Source: Planctomycetes bacterium RIFCSPHIGHO2_12_FULL_52_36
GTDB taxonomy: Bacteria; Planctomycetota; Brocadiia; Brocadiales; Bathyanammoxibiaceae
NCBI GenBank assembly: GCA_001828545.1
Contig: MHYW01000006.1
Span: forward strand, 1 to 18,386
Reading direction: 5' to 3'
DNA length: 18,386 nucleotides
The notes below the pieces were generated by a model. That model was not told where the DNA came from, made no database searches, and saw only the letters and a program-made list of their open reading frames with translations. Positions 7,477-13,350 of the stretch are shown here, piece after piece (the stretch's first letter is position 1; each line of letters starts with the position of its first letter). The translations under genes and the position numbers were made by a program.

Positions 7477-7670
7477 TTGAGGCCTCCGCAAAAGTGCTAA
7501 AAAACGCACAATAACGCTACGGCCTGTCATTGCGAGTGAGCCGAAGCCCTGAGCGAAGCGAAGGGGAAGCGAAGCAATCCCATTTCTTCTTAAGACAATT
7601 ACTTATGAGATTGCTTCGGGCTAAGGCCCTCGCAATGACAGCCTGTCTCGGATTTTTTCAGAGGTCTCAA
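7477..7670. mobile_element. MITE-like nested inverted-repeat element, full copy
   Basis: About 194 bp without coding capacity. The outer ends TTGAGGCCTCCG (7477-7488) and CAGAGGTCTCAA (7659-7670) are imperfect inverted repeats. Inside are a perfect 13-bp inverted repeat, CTGTCATTGCGAG (7524-7536) with its complement (7629-7641), and a 9-bp pair, GAAGCAATC (7571-7579) with GATTGCTTC (7609-7617). The right part (7576-7669) is identical to window positions 1-94. The flanks are rich in ATTACAAATT-type repeats on both sides. The nested arms suggest a long cruciform or RNA hairpin. No transposase is present in it, so any mobility would be in trans. Confidence 0.75.
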
Positions 7671-7733
7671 ATTTTCAAATTACAAATTTGTAATCTGTAA
7701 TTTGCATTGACTAGCCCAAGCCTTTGAAATTCC

Positions 7734-7762
7734 TTGAAATAGGCCAACCTTTCTGGTATTTT
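7734..7762 (+). promoter_or_regulatory. Candidate promoter of ribH
   Basis: TTGAAA (five of six matches to the -35 box) and TATTTT (four of six to the -10 box) are separated by 17 bp. The leader to the ribH ATG would be about 70 bases and consists mostly of repeated CTTTTAAACC-like text. No FMN riboswitch features were recognised in it. Confidence 0.45.
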
Positions 7763-7839
7763 AACCAGGTGAATTTTGTTTTCCTTTGAACTTTTAAGCC
7801 TTTAAACCTTTTAAACCCTTTGTAAAGAGGGGGGTGGCC

Positions 7840-8331
7840 ATGGGTGAGATATACCAAGGGAGTTTAATTGCCACTGGTAAGGTCTTTGGCATAGTGGTAA
7901 GCAGGTTCAACGAGTTTATCTCCAGGAAGTTACTGGAAGGGGCGCAGGACTGCCTTTTGAGGCATGGGGCAAGGGCGGAGGATATAGACGTCTACTGGGT
8001 ACCGGGTTCATTTGAAATACCACAGGTGGCCAAGGTAGTGGTAAAGACAGGCCGCTATCATGCGGTTATATGCCTGGGGGTGGTACTAAGAGGGCAGACC
8101 CCTCACTTTGAATACGTAGCCAGTGAGGCCGCGAAGGGTGTTGCCCAGGTCGGTCTTGAGAGTGGGGTTCCCACCATCTTTGGGGTAATTACGGCAGAGA
8201 CCTTGGAACATGCCATAGACCGGGCAGGCACAAGGAGCGGGAATCGTGGTGCGGAGGCCGCCATGGGTGCAATAGAGATGGCTAACCTCTTGGAGAAACT
8301 GGCAAGCGGGAAGCGTGGTAAAGCCCGATGA
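7840..8331 (+). CDS. ribH: 6,7-dimethyl-8-ribityllumazine synthase
   Basis: RibH catalyses the penultimate step of riboflavin synthesis. It condenses 5-amino-6-ribitylaminouracil with 3,4-dihydroxybutanone 4-phosphate. Conserved sites are SRFNEF (21-26), VPGSFEIP (54-61), GVVLRGQTPHFEYV (80-93, with catalytic His89) and GVITAETLEHAIDRAG (115-130). ATG 7840 is preferred to the in-frame GTG six bases upstream because AGAGGGGGG is then well spaced. The product is 163 aa, normal for the family. The stop overlaps the nusB start as ATGA, a common coupling; ribH-nusB adjacency is widespread in bacteria. Confidence 0.96.
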   Translation: MGEIYQGSLIATGKVFGIVVSRFNEFISRKLLEGAQDCLLRHGARAEDIDVYWVPGSFEIPQVAKVVVKTGRYHAVICLGVVLRGQTPHFEYVASEAAKGVAQVGLESGVPTIFGVITAETLEHAIDRAGTRSGNRGAEAAMGAIEMANLLEKLASGKRGKAR

Positions 8332-9746
8332 GGAGGCGTACCAGGGCCAGGGAGCTAGCCCTCCAGGCCCTTTATCAGATAGAGATTCAGGTGGGTGGTG
8401 GGGCCACTCCCGACAAAGAAATCCTGGAGGATGCCCTCCGGTTTTGTGTAGAGAGGGCGGAAGACCAGGAGGTCGCCCAGTTTGCGGTACAGCTGGTGGA
8501 GGGTGCTTGCAAGACAAAGACCCAGATAGATGAGAAGATAACCTCCGTGGTAGAGAACTGGGAACTCCCCAGGATGGCCACTATTGACCGTTGTATCCTG
8601 AGATTGTCAGTTTATGAACTCCTTTACAGAAAAGATATTCCACCCAAGGTCTCCATCAACGAGGCAATAGAACTAGCCAAAAAATACAGCACTGCTAATT
8701 CAGGCACCTTTGTTAATGGCATCCTGGATAGGGTCTATACACGCTTTACGCCCGGTCCGCCTCAGCCTGCCCTTGAATCCGCCTCAGGCGGAGAAGGGGT
8801 GGATACTCCTCCAATCCGCCTGAGGCGGAGCCAGCCTGAGCCTGCCATTGAGTCCGCCGTAGGTGGAGAAGCGAAAGAGGACCTAATGGAATCACTTTTA
8901 GAAGGCAGTGGAGAGGCAGACCTGCACGTCCACACCATCTGCTCCGACGGCACACTGACACCCGAAGAGGTGGTAGAAGAGGCGGTGAAGCAGGGCCTGA
9001 GGGCCGTCGCCATTACAGACCATGATTGCGTGGATGCCGTGAAGGCTGCCCAGAGATTAGGGGCAAGCAGGGGCGTCTATGTCATCCCAGGGATAGAACT
9101 CTCTGGTTACCTGGACCCCAACGAGATCCACATCCTGGGACTCTTTATAAACGTTAATGACAGCCATCTCCTGCGTAAGCTGGAGGAGATGAAGAGGGAT
9201 AGGGTAGATAGGGTTTCGGCTATGGTGGAGAGGCTGGATGGACTCCGTGTCCATATAGATTCCCAGGAGGTCTTGGACTTGGCGGGCAGCAGCCCCCCAG
9301 GCAGGATGCATGTGGCGGAGGTTATACATAAGAAGGGTTACTGTACTGATATACAGGAGGTGTTTAATAAATATCTCGGAGATGGCGGTCCTGCTTATGT
9401 CCCCAAGAAGACCATCACCGTACAACAGGCCATTGAACTTATCCTGAGTACCGGTGGAGTGCCAGTCTACACCCACCCAGGTCTTGCAATGAGAGACGAC
9501 CTTATACCCTATCTGGTGGAATGGGGCATTCAGGGGCTTGAGGTCTATTATCCCACCCATACCCCATCCCAGGTAGAGAGGTATCTCCAGATAGCCAGAA
9601 AATATAACCTGGCCGTCTCTGGAGGCTCAGACTTCCATGGGCAGAGAAAGCCGGGTATACCCCTGGGCAAGGTAAGAGTACCCCTGAGTATGGTAGTGGC
9701 CCTCAGAGAGCGGGCACAAAAAAGCGGGGTTGCCGTAAGCCACTAG
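8328..9746 (+). CDS. nusB: NusB antitermination factor fused in frame to a PHP-domain phosphoesterase
   Basis: Residues 1-140 are a complete NusB (RARELALQALYQIEI at 6-20; IDRCILRLSVYELLY at 86-100; VNGILDRVY at 129-137), the RNA-binding factor of rRNA antitermination. Residues 196-470 form a PHP domain of the YciV/TrpH type, probably a metal-dependent phosphatase or exonuclease acting on nucleotides: ADLHVHT at 197-203, SDGTLTPEE, ITDHD (about 229-233), PGIELSG, THPG near 383 and SDFHG near 435 supply the expected metal ligands. The 50-residue joining segment is built largely from palindromic repeats, so the fusion may have arisen by repeat insertion. An internal ATG (8886, residue 187) with AGAGGA before it could yield PHP alone. 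The nusB start overlaps ribH by 4 bp. Confidence 0.92.
   Translation: MRRRTRARELALQALYQIEIQVGGGATPDKEILEDALRFCVERAEDQEVAQFAVQLVEGACKTKTQIDEKITSVVENWELPRMATIDRCILRLSVYELLYRKDIPPKVSINEAIELAKKYSTANSGTFVNGILDRVYTRFTPGPPQPALESASGGEGVDTPPIRLRRSQPEPAIESAVGGEAKEDLMESLLEGSGEADLHVHTICSDGTLTPEEVVEEAVKQGLRAVAITDHDCVDAVKAAQRLGASRGVYVIPGIELSGYLDPNEIHILGLFINVNDSHLLRKLEEMKRDRVDRVSAMVERLDGLRVHIDSQEVLDLAGSSPPGRMHVAEVIHKKGYCTDIQEVFNKYLGDGGPAYVPKKTITVQQAIELILSTGGVPVYTHPGLAMRDDLIPYLVEWGIQGLEVYYPTHTPSQVERYLQIARKYNLAVSGGSDFHGQRKPGIPLGKVRVPLSMVVALRERAQKSGVAVSH
8756..8867. repeat. Cluster of family (i) palindromes forming the NusB-PHP linker
   Basis: Four related units occur in 112 bp: a half unit TCCGCCTCAG (8756-8765), a perfect copy with centre C (8778-8792), a perfect copy with centre G (8815-8829) and a degenerate copy TCCGCCGTAGGTGGA (8853-8867). 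The first perfect copy and the degenerate copy are read in one frame (SASGG, SAVGG). The centre-G copy is read in another frame (IRLRR), which avoids its internal TGA. The flanks CAGCCTGCC / CAGCCTGAGCCTGCC also repeat, suggesting local duplication. Confidence 0.88.
8876..8888 (+). promoter_or_regulatory. Internal ribosome-binding site and start for the PHP domain
   Basis: AGAGGA (8876-8881) lies four bases before an in-frame ATG (8886), ten residues ahead of the first PHP motif. This looks like the original start signal of a separate PHP gene kept inside the fusion. Confidence 0.5.
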
Positions 9747-9769
9747 TGGCAGGCCCCACCCCTGACATA

Positions 9770-9797
9770 GTAGGGGCACGGCGCGCCGTGCCCCTAC
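9770..9797. repeat. Palindromic repeat (family ii, ACGGCG core), intergenic
   Basis: A perfect 28-bp palindrome, GTAGGGGCACGGCG and its complement, in the 87-bp gap between the nusB-PHP gene and ftsY. It could form a strong hairpin but has no following T run, so terminator activity is not supported. Confidence 0.92.
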
Positions 9798-9833
9798 CTG
9801 GCCCAATTTCCCATAATAGGGGAAGGAAAAGCT

Positions 9834-10955
9834 ATGGTCTTTGACCTCATTAAAGGATTTATAGAACAAGCGATAGCCCCGCCAGGCGTCAAAGAGGAAA
9901 AGAAGGAAGAGAAGCCCGCAGAGACCCCATCAGAAAAGACAGCAGGGCCACCTCCATCGCCAAGTGTAGCGGAGGAAGAAAAAAAGCCGGCGGAGGCACC
10001 GGTTAAAAAACAGGAAGATTCTTCCTGGCTCTCCCTGGACGCCTGGGTCTCACTGGACGGCTTAAAGAAGGGGCTTGAGAAGACCCGTACACGCCTGGAG
10101 GGCCACCTCCAGGGCCTCTTTGCCCTGGGACAGACAGTAGATGAACACCTCCTGGAAGAGATAGAGGCGGCCCTGATAGAGGCAGATATGGGCGTGAAGC
10201 CCGTCGGCCGTCTCATGGAAGAACTCAGGCGGGCCTGCCAGTCAGGGGAGGTTACGGACGCCGCCGGGGTAAAAGGGCATCTAAAGGCCAGGTTAAAGGA
10301 ACGCTTTAAGGGCTGCAAGTTGGAGCTAAACATGTCCCCCACCCCTCCTACGGTGATTATGGTTGCAGGGGTAAACGGCAGTGGCAAGACCACCTCTATA
10401 GCCAAGCTGGGCTATATGTTTGCCAGGGAAGGTAAACAGGTATTACTGGCCGCAGGGGACACCTTCCGTGCGGCGGCAGTAGAACAACTAGAGATATGGG
10501 CTGGCCGCATAGGGGCCCAGATAATCAAACACCAGCCGGGGGCTGACCCGTCAGCCGTGGCCTACGATGCACTGGAGGCGGCGGTGGCCAGAGGGGTGGA
10601 CGTGGTCATCGTTGATACTGCCGGGAGACTCCACACCAAACAGAACCTCATGAGTGAACTGGGGAAGATGAAGAAGGTCTTATCCAAGAGGATAGAACAT
10701 GCCCCCCATGAGGTGCTCCTGGTACTGGATGCCACGACGGGACAGAATGCCATCTCTCAGGCAAGACTCTTCAAAGAGGCCGTTGACATTACCGGTATAT
10801 TCCTTGCTAAACTGGACGGTACCGCCAAGGGCGGCGTAGTCCTGGGTATGCAGGATGAGATAAAGATACCCGTAAAATTCGTAGGGCTGGGGGAAAAGGC
10901 GGAGGATATACAGCGCTTTGACCCAGAGGGCTTTATTGACGCCCTGTTTGATTAA
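9834..10955 (+). CDS. ftsY: Signal recognition particle receptor FtsY
   Basis: FtsY is the membrane-associated GTPase that receives SRP-ribosome complexes. An N-terminal charged, Pro/Glu/Lys-rich region (about 15-62) corresponds to the variable A domain, and the N helical bundle follows (about 75-160). The G domain carries the P-loop GVNGSGKTT (179-187), DTFRAAAVEQLE (209-220), DTAGR (261-265), AKLDGT (325-330, in place of the usual TKLDG) and the closing PVKFVGLGEKAEDIQRFDP (346-363). FtsY rather than Ffh is shown by the lack of an M domain. AGGGGAAGGA precedes ATG 9834. Product is 373 aa, complete. Confidence 0.96.
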   Translation: MVFDLIKGFIEQAIAPPGVKEEKKEEKPAETPSEKTAGPPPSPSVAEEEKKPAEAPVKKQEDSSWLSLDAWVSLDGLKKGLEKTRTRLEGHLQGLFALGQTVDEHLLEEIEAALIEADMGVKPVGRLMEELRRACQSGEVTDAAGVKGHLKARLKERFKGCKLELNMSPTPPTVIMVAGVNGSGKTTSIAKLGYMFAREGKQVLLAAGDTFRAAAVEQLEIWAGRIGAQIIKHQPGADPSAVAYDALEAAVARGVDVVIVDTAGRLHTKQNLMSELGKMKKVLSKRIEHAPHEVLLVLDATTGQNAISQARLFKEAVDITGIFLAKLDGTAKGGVVLGMQDEIKIPVKFVGLGEKAEDIQRFDPEGFIDALFD

Positions 10956-10993
10956 TGTAATTTCTTGTACAAGTAACAAAGAGGAGGGTAAGT

Positions 10994-11320
10994 ATGAAGT
11001 TAAATCATCTTTTGATGGCAGGAATCTTTTCAGTCGGACTCTTCATCGGCACCCTGTCCACCGCAGAGGCCGCAAAGATGACTGTGCAGGTGGTAGATAA
11101 GGACAGTAAGCCCGTACAAGGGGCTACCGTAGACGTAACTTCCGAAGGGAAGAAAGAGACCGCAACCACCGACGCCAAGGGGGAGTGCACCGTAAACCCA
11201 GGCGGTGCCAAGTGCGACATAGACACCCAAAAGGGGGATTGCAAGGAAAGGCAGTCTCCCGTGGGGGTACTGGAAAACGCAAAGATAGTCATCACCCTGC
11301 ACTGCTGGCCGCCTAACTAA
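10994..11320 (+). CDS. Small secreted protein with a carboxypeptidase-regulatory-like fold
   Basis: I do not recognise a named family. The 108-residue product has a clear signal peptide (MKLNH, hydrophobic 6-22, likely cleavage near AEA at 24-26). The segment MTVQVVDKDSKPVQGATVDV resembles the beta-sandwich start of carboxypeptidase regulatory-like domains, in which a 'D.dgkPv.GA.V.v' pattern is common. The second half has four cysteines (65, 74, 83, 104), enough for two disulfides in the periplasm. A strong ribosome-binding site (GAGGAGGG) precedes ATG 10994. It follows ftsY by 38 bp but has no evident functional link to it; it could be a periplasmic or surface-exposed accessory protein. Confidence 0.75.
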   Translation: MKLNHLLMAGIFSVGLFIGTLSTAEAAKMTVQVVDKDSKPVQGATVDVTSEGKKETATTDAKGECTVNPGGAKCDIDTQKGDCKERQSPVGVLENAKIVITLHCWPPN

Positions 11321-11336
11321 GACTGTCATTAGGCTC

Positions 11337-11440
11337 GTAGCCGCAGGCTTTAGCCTGCGAATCGTGCCAATATTGTAGCCGCAGGCTTTAGCCTGCGAGT
11401 AGTCCGGGAAGTGTAGCCGCAGTCCGCCTCAGGCGGACTC
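11337..11440 (+). repeat. REP cluster upstream of the DUF362 gene (three units, one chimeric)
   Basis: Two full units (11337-11360 and 11375-11398) start with GTAGC and contain the hairpin CGCAGGCT-TT-AGCCTGCG. The third begins like them (GTAGCCGCA, 11413-11421), but its hairpin is replaced by a 19-bp family (i) palindrome (11421-11439, centre C). The units are spaced by 14 bases. They fill most of the gap between the small secreted protein and the DUF362 gene. Confidence 0.9.
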
Positions 11441-11465
11441 GCAACGACCCGTTTGGATAGTTTTG

Positions 11466-12452
11466 ATGAAGGATTGTATCTCCAGAAGGACGTTTCTCAA
11501 GACGGCCGTAGGGGCAGGGGTCTGCCTCTACGGCCTCAATTACCTCTCCAGCCTCCACAGACCCAGACCCCTCAAGACATTGAAAGATACCAGGCTCAGA
11601 AAGGGCCTTGTAGTGGCACACGGGGGACAGGGGGGAGGAAGGACCGAGGAAGAGACCGTAAGGGAGATGACCAAACGGGCACTGGAGGCCCTGGGTGGTA
11701 TAGACAAACTAATCTCCAGGGGTGACAGAGTGGTAATAAAGCCCAACCTGTCCTGGAACCGTGCCCCCGAGTTTGCCGCCAATACCAACCCCTTCCTTGT
11801 CGCCGCACTGATAGAGTTGGCAAGGGGGGCTGGGGCCGCAAGGGTCAAGGTGCTGGATAATACGTGCTCCAGTAACCCGGCGACATCGTATGAGATAAGC
11901 GGTGTTGCCAGGGCCGCAAGAAAGGCTGGGGCAGAGGTCTGTTTTATCCAGCCCTCCCGGTTAAGAGAGGTTACCATCCCAGGCGGGAAGGCCCTCTCTT
12001 CCTGGGCCTTTTTTGACGATTTTATCCTGAAGGAGGAGGTGGACGTCCTTATCAACGTCCCTGTCGCCAAACACCACAGCACCTCCAGGCTCACCATGGC
12101 CCTGAAGAACGTCATGGGCATGGTGGGCTGGGACAGGGGGGCCTTACACAAGGATATACACCCCAAGATATCTGACCTTAACAGGGTGGTAAAGGTAGAC
12201 CTCACGGTGCTGGACGCCTATCGTGTACTCAGGGACCACGGGCCTACGGGGGGACGGCTGGAGGACGTGGATAATTCCCCTGAAGGGGCACGGCAGATAG
12301 TGGTGGGGAGAGACCCTGTGGCCGTGGATGCCTACGGTGCCACCCTCTTTGGCCTCCAGGCCGGAGACATTGGCTTCATCCGTGAGGCCCATGAGGCCGG
12401 ACTGGGGGAGATGGATTACGGGCTGTATGGATTGGAAGAAATCACCGTATGA
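11466..12452 (+). CDS. Tat-exported DUF362 protein
   Basis: The N-terminus carries a perfect twin-arginine motif, SRRTFLK (6-12), followed by a hydrophobic stretch (13-29), so export through the Tat system is expected. The rest (about 46-328) matches the DUF362 family in typical places: IKPNLSWN (about 92-99), VLDNTCSSNP, VDVLINVPVAKHHS, LKNVMGMVGW and VGRDPVAVDAYGATLFGL. The biochemical role of DUF362 is not established. Its frequent company of 4Fe-4S proteins suggests redox or metal-related work, and here the large Fe-S fusion gene lies downstream on the same strand. The product has 328 aa from ATG 11466; a TTG three bases earlier is also in frame. The ribosome-binding site is weak (GGAT). 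Confidence 0.88.
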   Translation: MKDCISRRTFLKTAVGAGVCLYGLNYLSSLHRPRPLKTLKDTRLRKGLVVAHGGQGGGRTEEETVREMTKRALEALGGIDKLISRGDRVVIKPNLSWNRAPEFAANTNPFLVAALIELARGAGAARVKVLDNTCSSNPATSYEISGVARAARKAGAEVCFIQPSRLREVTIPGGKALSSWAFFDDFILKEEVDVLINVPVAKHHSTSRLTMALKNVMGMVGWDRGALHKDIHPKISDLNRVVKVDLTVLDAYRVLRDHGPTGGRLEDVDNSPEGARQIVVGRDPVAVDAYGATLFGLQAGDIGFIREAHEAGLGEMDYGLYGLEEITV

Positions 12453-12478
12453 GCAAGTGAACTCCTAACCGCAAGCTC

Positions 12479-12577
12479 GTAGCCGCAGGCTTTAGCCTGC
12501 GAGACGCCCGGAAACCGTAGCCGCAGGCTTCAGCCTGCGAATCGTGCCAATATTGTAGCCGCAGGCTTCAGCCTGCG
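12479..12577 (+). repeat. REP cluster between the DUF362 and RAYT genes (three units)
   Basis: Three direct GTAGCCGC-hairpin units lie at 12479-12502, 12517-12540 and 12555-12577. The last two have a C in place of a T in the hairpin loop region (CTTCAG instead of CTTTAG). Spacers are 14 bases, as in the cluster before the DUF362 gene, and the spacer ATCGTGCCAATATT is shared with that cluster, so the two were probably copied as a block. The last unit ends nine bases before the RAYT start codon. Confidence 0.92.
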
Positions 12578-12585
12578 TAAATAAT

Positions 12586-13071
12586 ATGGGTGTAAAAGAA
12601 AAAAGACACAGATTACCACGAGAATCTTACAAAGGACTGGTGTCCGTTGCTTTTACGCTGTGCCTGAGGGGAGGCGTTCCAGCATTCACCAGACCTGAAA
12701 TTGTAAATATTTTTAAGGACGTTCTTACCTCAGTCGTTGCCAAAAAAGCCTGTATTGTCCCGGTTTACTGTTTCATGCCCGACCACCAGCATTTAATAAT
12801 CACAGGTACTTGTAGCGATTCCGACATATGGAACGCATTGGTAAGTTACAAGCAAAGGACAGGCTATTGGACGACTGCAAACAAGGCTGGAATTAGCTGG
12901 CAGAAAGATTTTTATGACCATGTAATAAAGAAACATGAGGATATAGCGACCCAAGTAAGATATATACTAGATAATCCGGTAAGGAAGGGGTGGGTATCAT
13001 CGTGGCAGGAGTATCCGTTTAAGGGTTCCATAGGATGCAATATGGAAGATGTTTTAGGTGCGATGGTTTGA
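12586..13071 (+). CDS. REP-associated tyrosine transposase (RAYT, IS200-like Y1 family)
   Basis: RAYTs are single-copy HUH nucleases thought to process and spread REP hairpins. The 161-residue product contains the HUH motif in PDHQHLI (His67, His69) and a likely catalytic tyrosine in WQKDFYDHVIKK (Tyr110). It ends with the family-typical YILDNPVRKGWV (126-137). Length suits a complete RAYT. Repeat units of the GTAGCCGC type stand directly upstream (direct) and directly downstream (inverted), the usual arrangement of a RAYT with its substrate. Base use is visibly more A/T-rich than the neighbours, which suggests acquisition. No clear ribosome-binding site precedes ATG 12586. Its first bases repeat the start of the Fe-S fusion gene (see findings). 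Confidence 0.9.
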   Translation: MGVKEKRHRLPRESYKGLVSVAFTLCLRGGVPAFTRPEIVNIFKDVLTSVVAKKACIVPVYCFMPDHQHLIITGTCSDSDIWNALVSYKQRTGYWTTANKAGISWQKDFYDHVIKKHEDIATQVRYILDNPVRKGWVSSWQEYPFKGSIGCNMEDVLGAMV

Positions 13072-13076
13072 ACATA

Positions 13077-13099
13077 CGTAGGCTAAAGCCTGCGGCTAC
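13077..13099 (-). repeat. REP unit downstream of RAYT, inverted
   Basis: The complement reads GTAGCCGCAGGCTTTAGCCT followed by ACG, one inverted unit starting six bases after the RAYT stop codon. The distal arm is slightly degraded (CCTACG instead of CCTGCG). Inverted pairs flanking a RAYT are typical of such modules. Confidence 0.88.
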
Positions 13100-13133
13100 A
13101 AAAGAGTCTGCGTCTACGGAAGGAGGGTGTGGC

Positions 13134-13262
13134 ATGTTGTATAAAGTCCAGGGTAAAGGCTTGAATAAACTAGAGGATACGACTCTTGAAAGGGAAAGTC
13201 TTTTAGAGGAAAACCTTTCTCTGACAGATTCACCTTTGGCAAACTTTAGCATGTGTAAATAA
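13134..13262 (+). CDS. Small open reading frame, possibly a nuclease gene fragment
   Basis: A 42-residue frame (MLYKVQGKGLNKLEDTTLER...) has a strong ribosome-binding site (GGAAGGAGGG, 13117-13126) placed 7 bases before ATG 13134. The pattern 'LYKV...L..L..TTLERE.LLEE.L' resembles the N-terminal leader of DUF91/NucS-like restriction-associated nucleases, recalled only from general family appearance. After residue 28 the resemblance stops. It may therefore be the remaining 5' end of a decayed gene caught between repeats, or a genuine small protein. No signal peptide or membrane segment is present. Confidence 0.35.
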   Translation: MLYKVQGKGLNKLEDTTLERESLLEENLSLTDSPLANFSMCK

Positions 13263-13276
13263 TATGGTTATACGTT

Positions 13277-13330
13277 GTAGCCGCAGGCTTTAGCCTGCGA
13301 GAAACAACGCAACCTAAAGGTTGCGGCTAC
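13277..13330. repeat. Convergent REP pair upstream of the Fe-S fusion gene
   Basis: A direct GTAGCCGC unit with the AGGCTTTAGCCT hairpin (13277-13300) is followed by an inverted unit (13308-13330). The second hairpin has a different core, CGCAACCT-AA-AGGTTGCG, while the GTAGC end is kept. The last bases extend to 21 bp before the preferred start of the Fe-S fusion gene. Confidence 0.9.
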
Positions 13331-13350
13331 TATACAATAAGGCAAGCTGC

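Noticed and set aside
7763..7839. FMN riboswitch in the ribH leader
   Set aside because: The leader is short, A/T-rich and made of CTTTTAAACC-like repeats. None of the conserved FMN element sequence blocks could be seen.
9747..9833. Terminator at the palindrome between the nusB-PHP gene and ftsY
   Set aside because: The hairpin is strong but no T run follows, and the same palindrome family occurs inside genes, so it is better read as a mobile repeat.
11337..12577. Regularly spaced repeats resembling a CRISPR array
   Set aside because: The units are palindromic hairpins of about 24 bases with 14-base spacers, the spacers are partly identical between clusters, a gene lies between the clusters, and a RAYT rather than cas genes is adjacent.
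13035..13133. Longer upstream start for the small frame at 13134-13262
   Set aside because: The extra part overlaps the RAYT 3' end and a REP unit in another frame, and it lacks a ribosome-binding site, while ATG 13134 has a strong one.
13321..13350. TTG start for the Fe-S fusion gene at 13321
   Set aside because: The added residues are encoded by the end of a REP unit, and ATG 13351 has a plausible ribosome-binding site and gives a normal NapH-like beginning.
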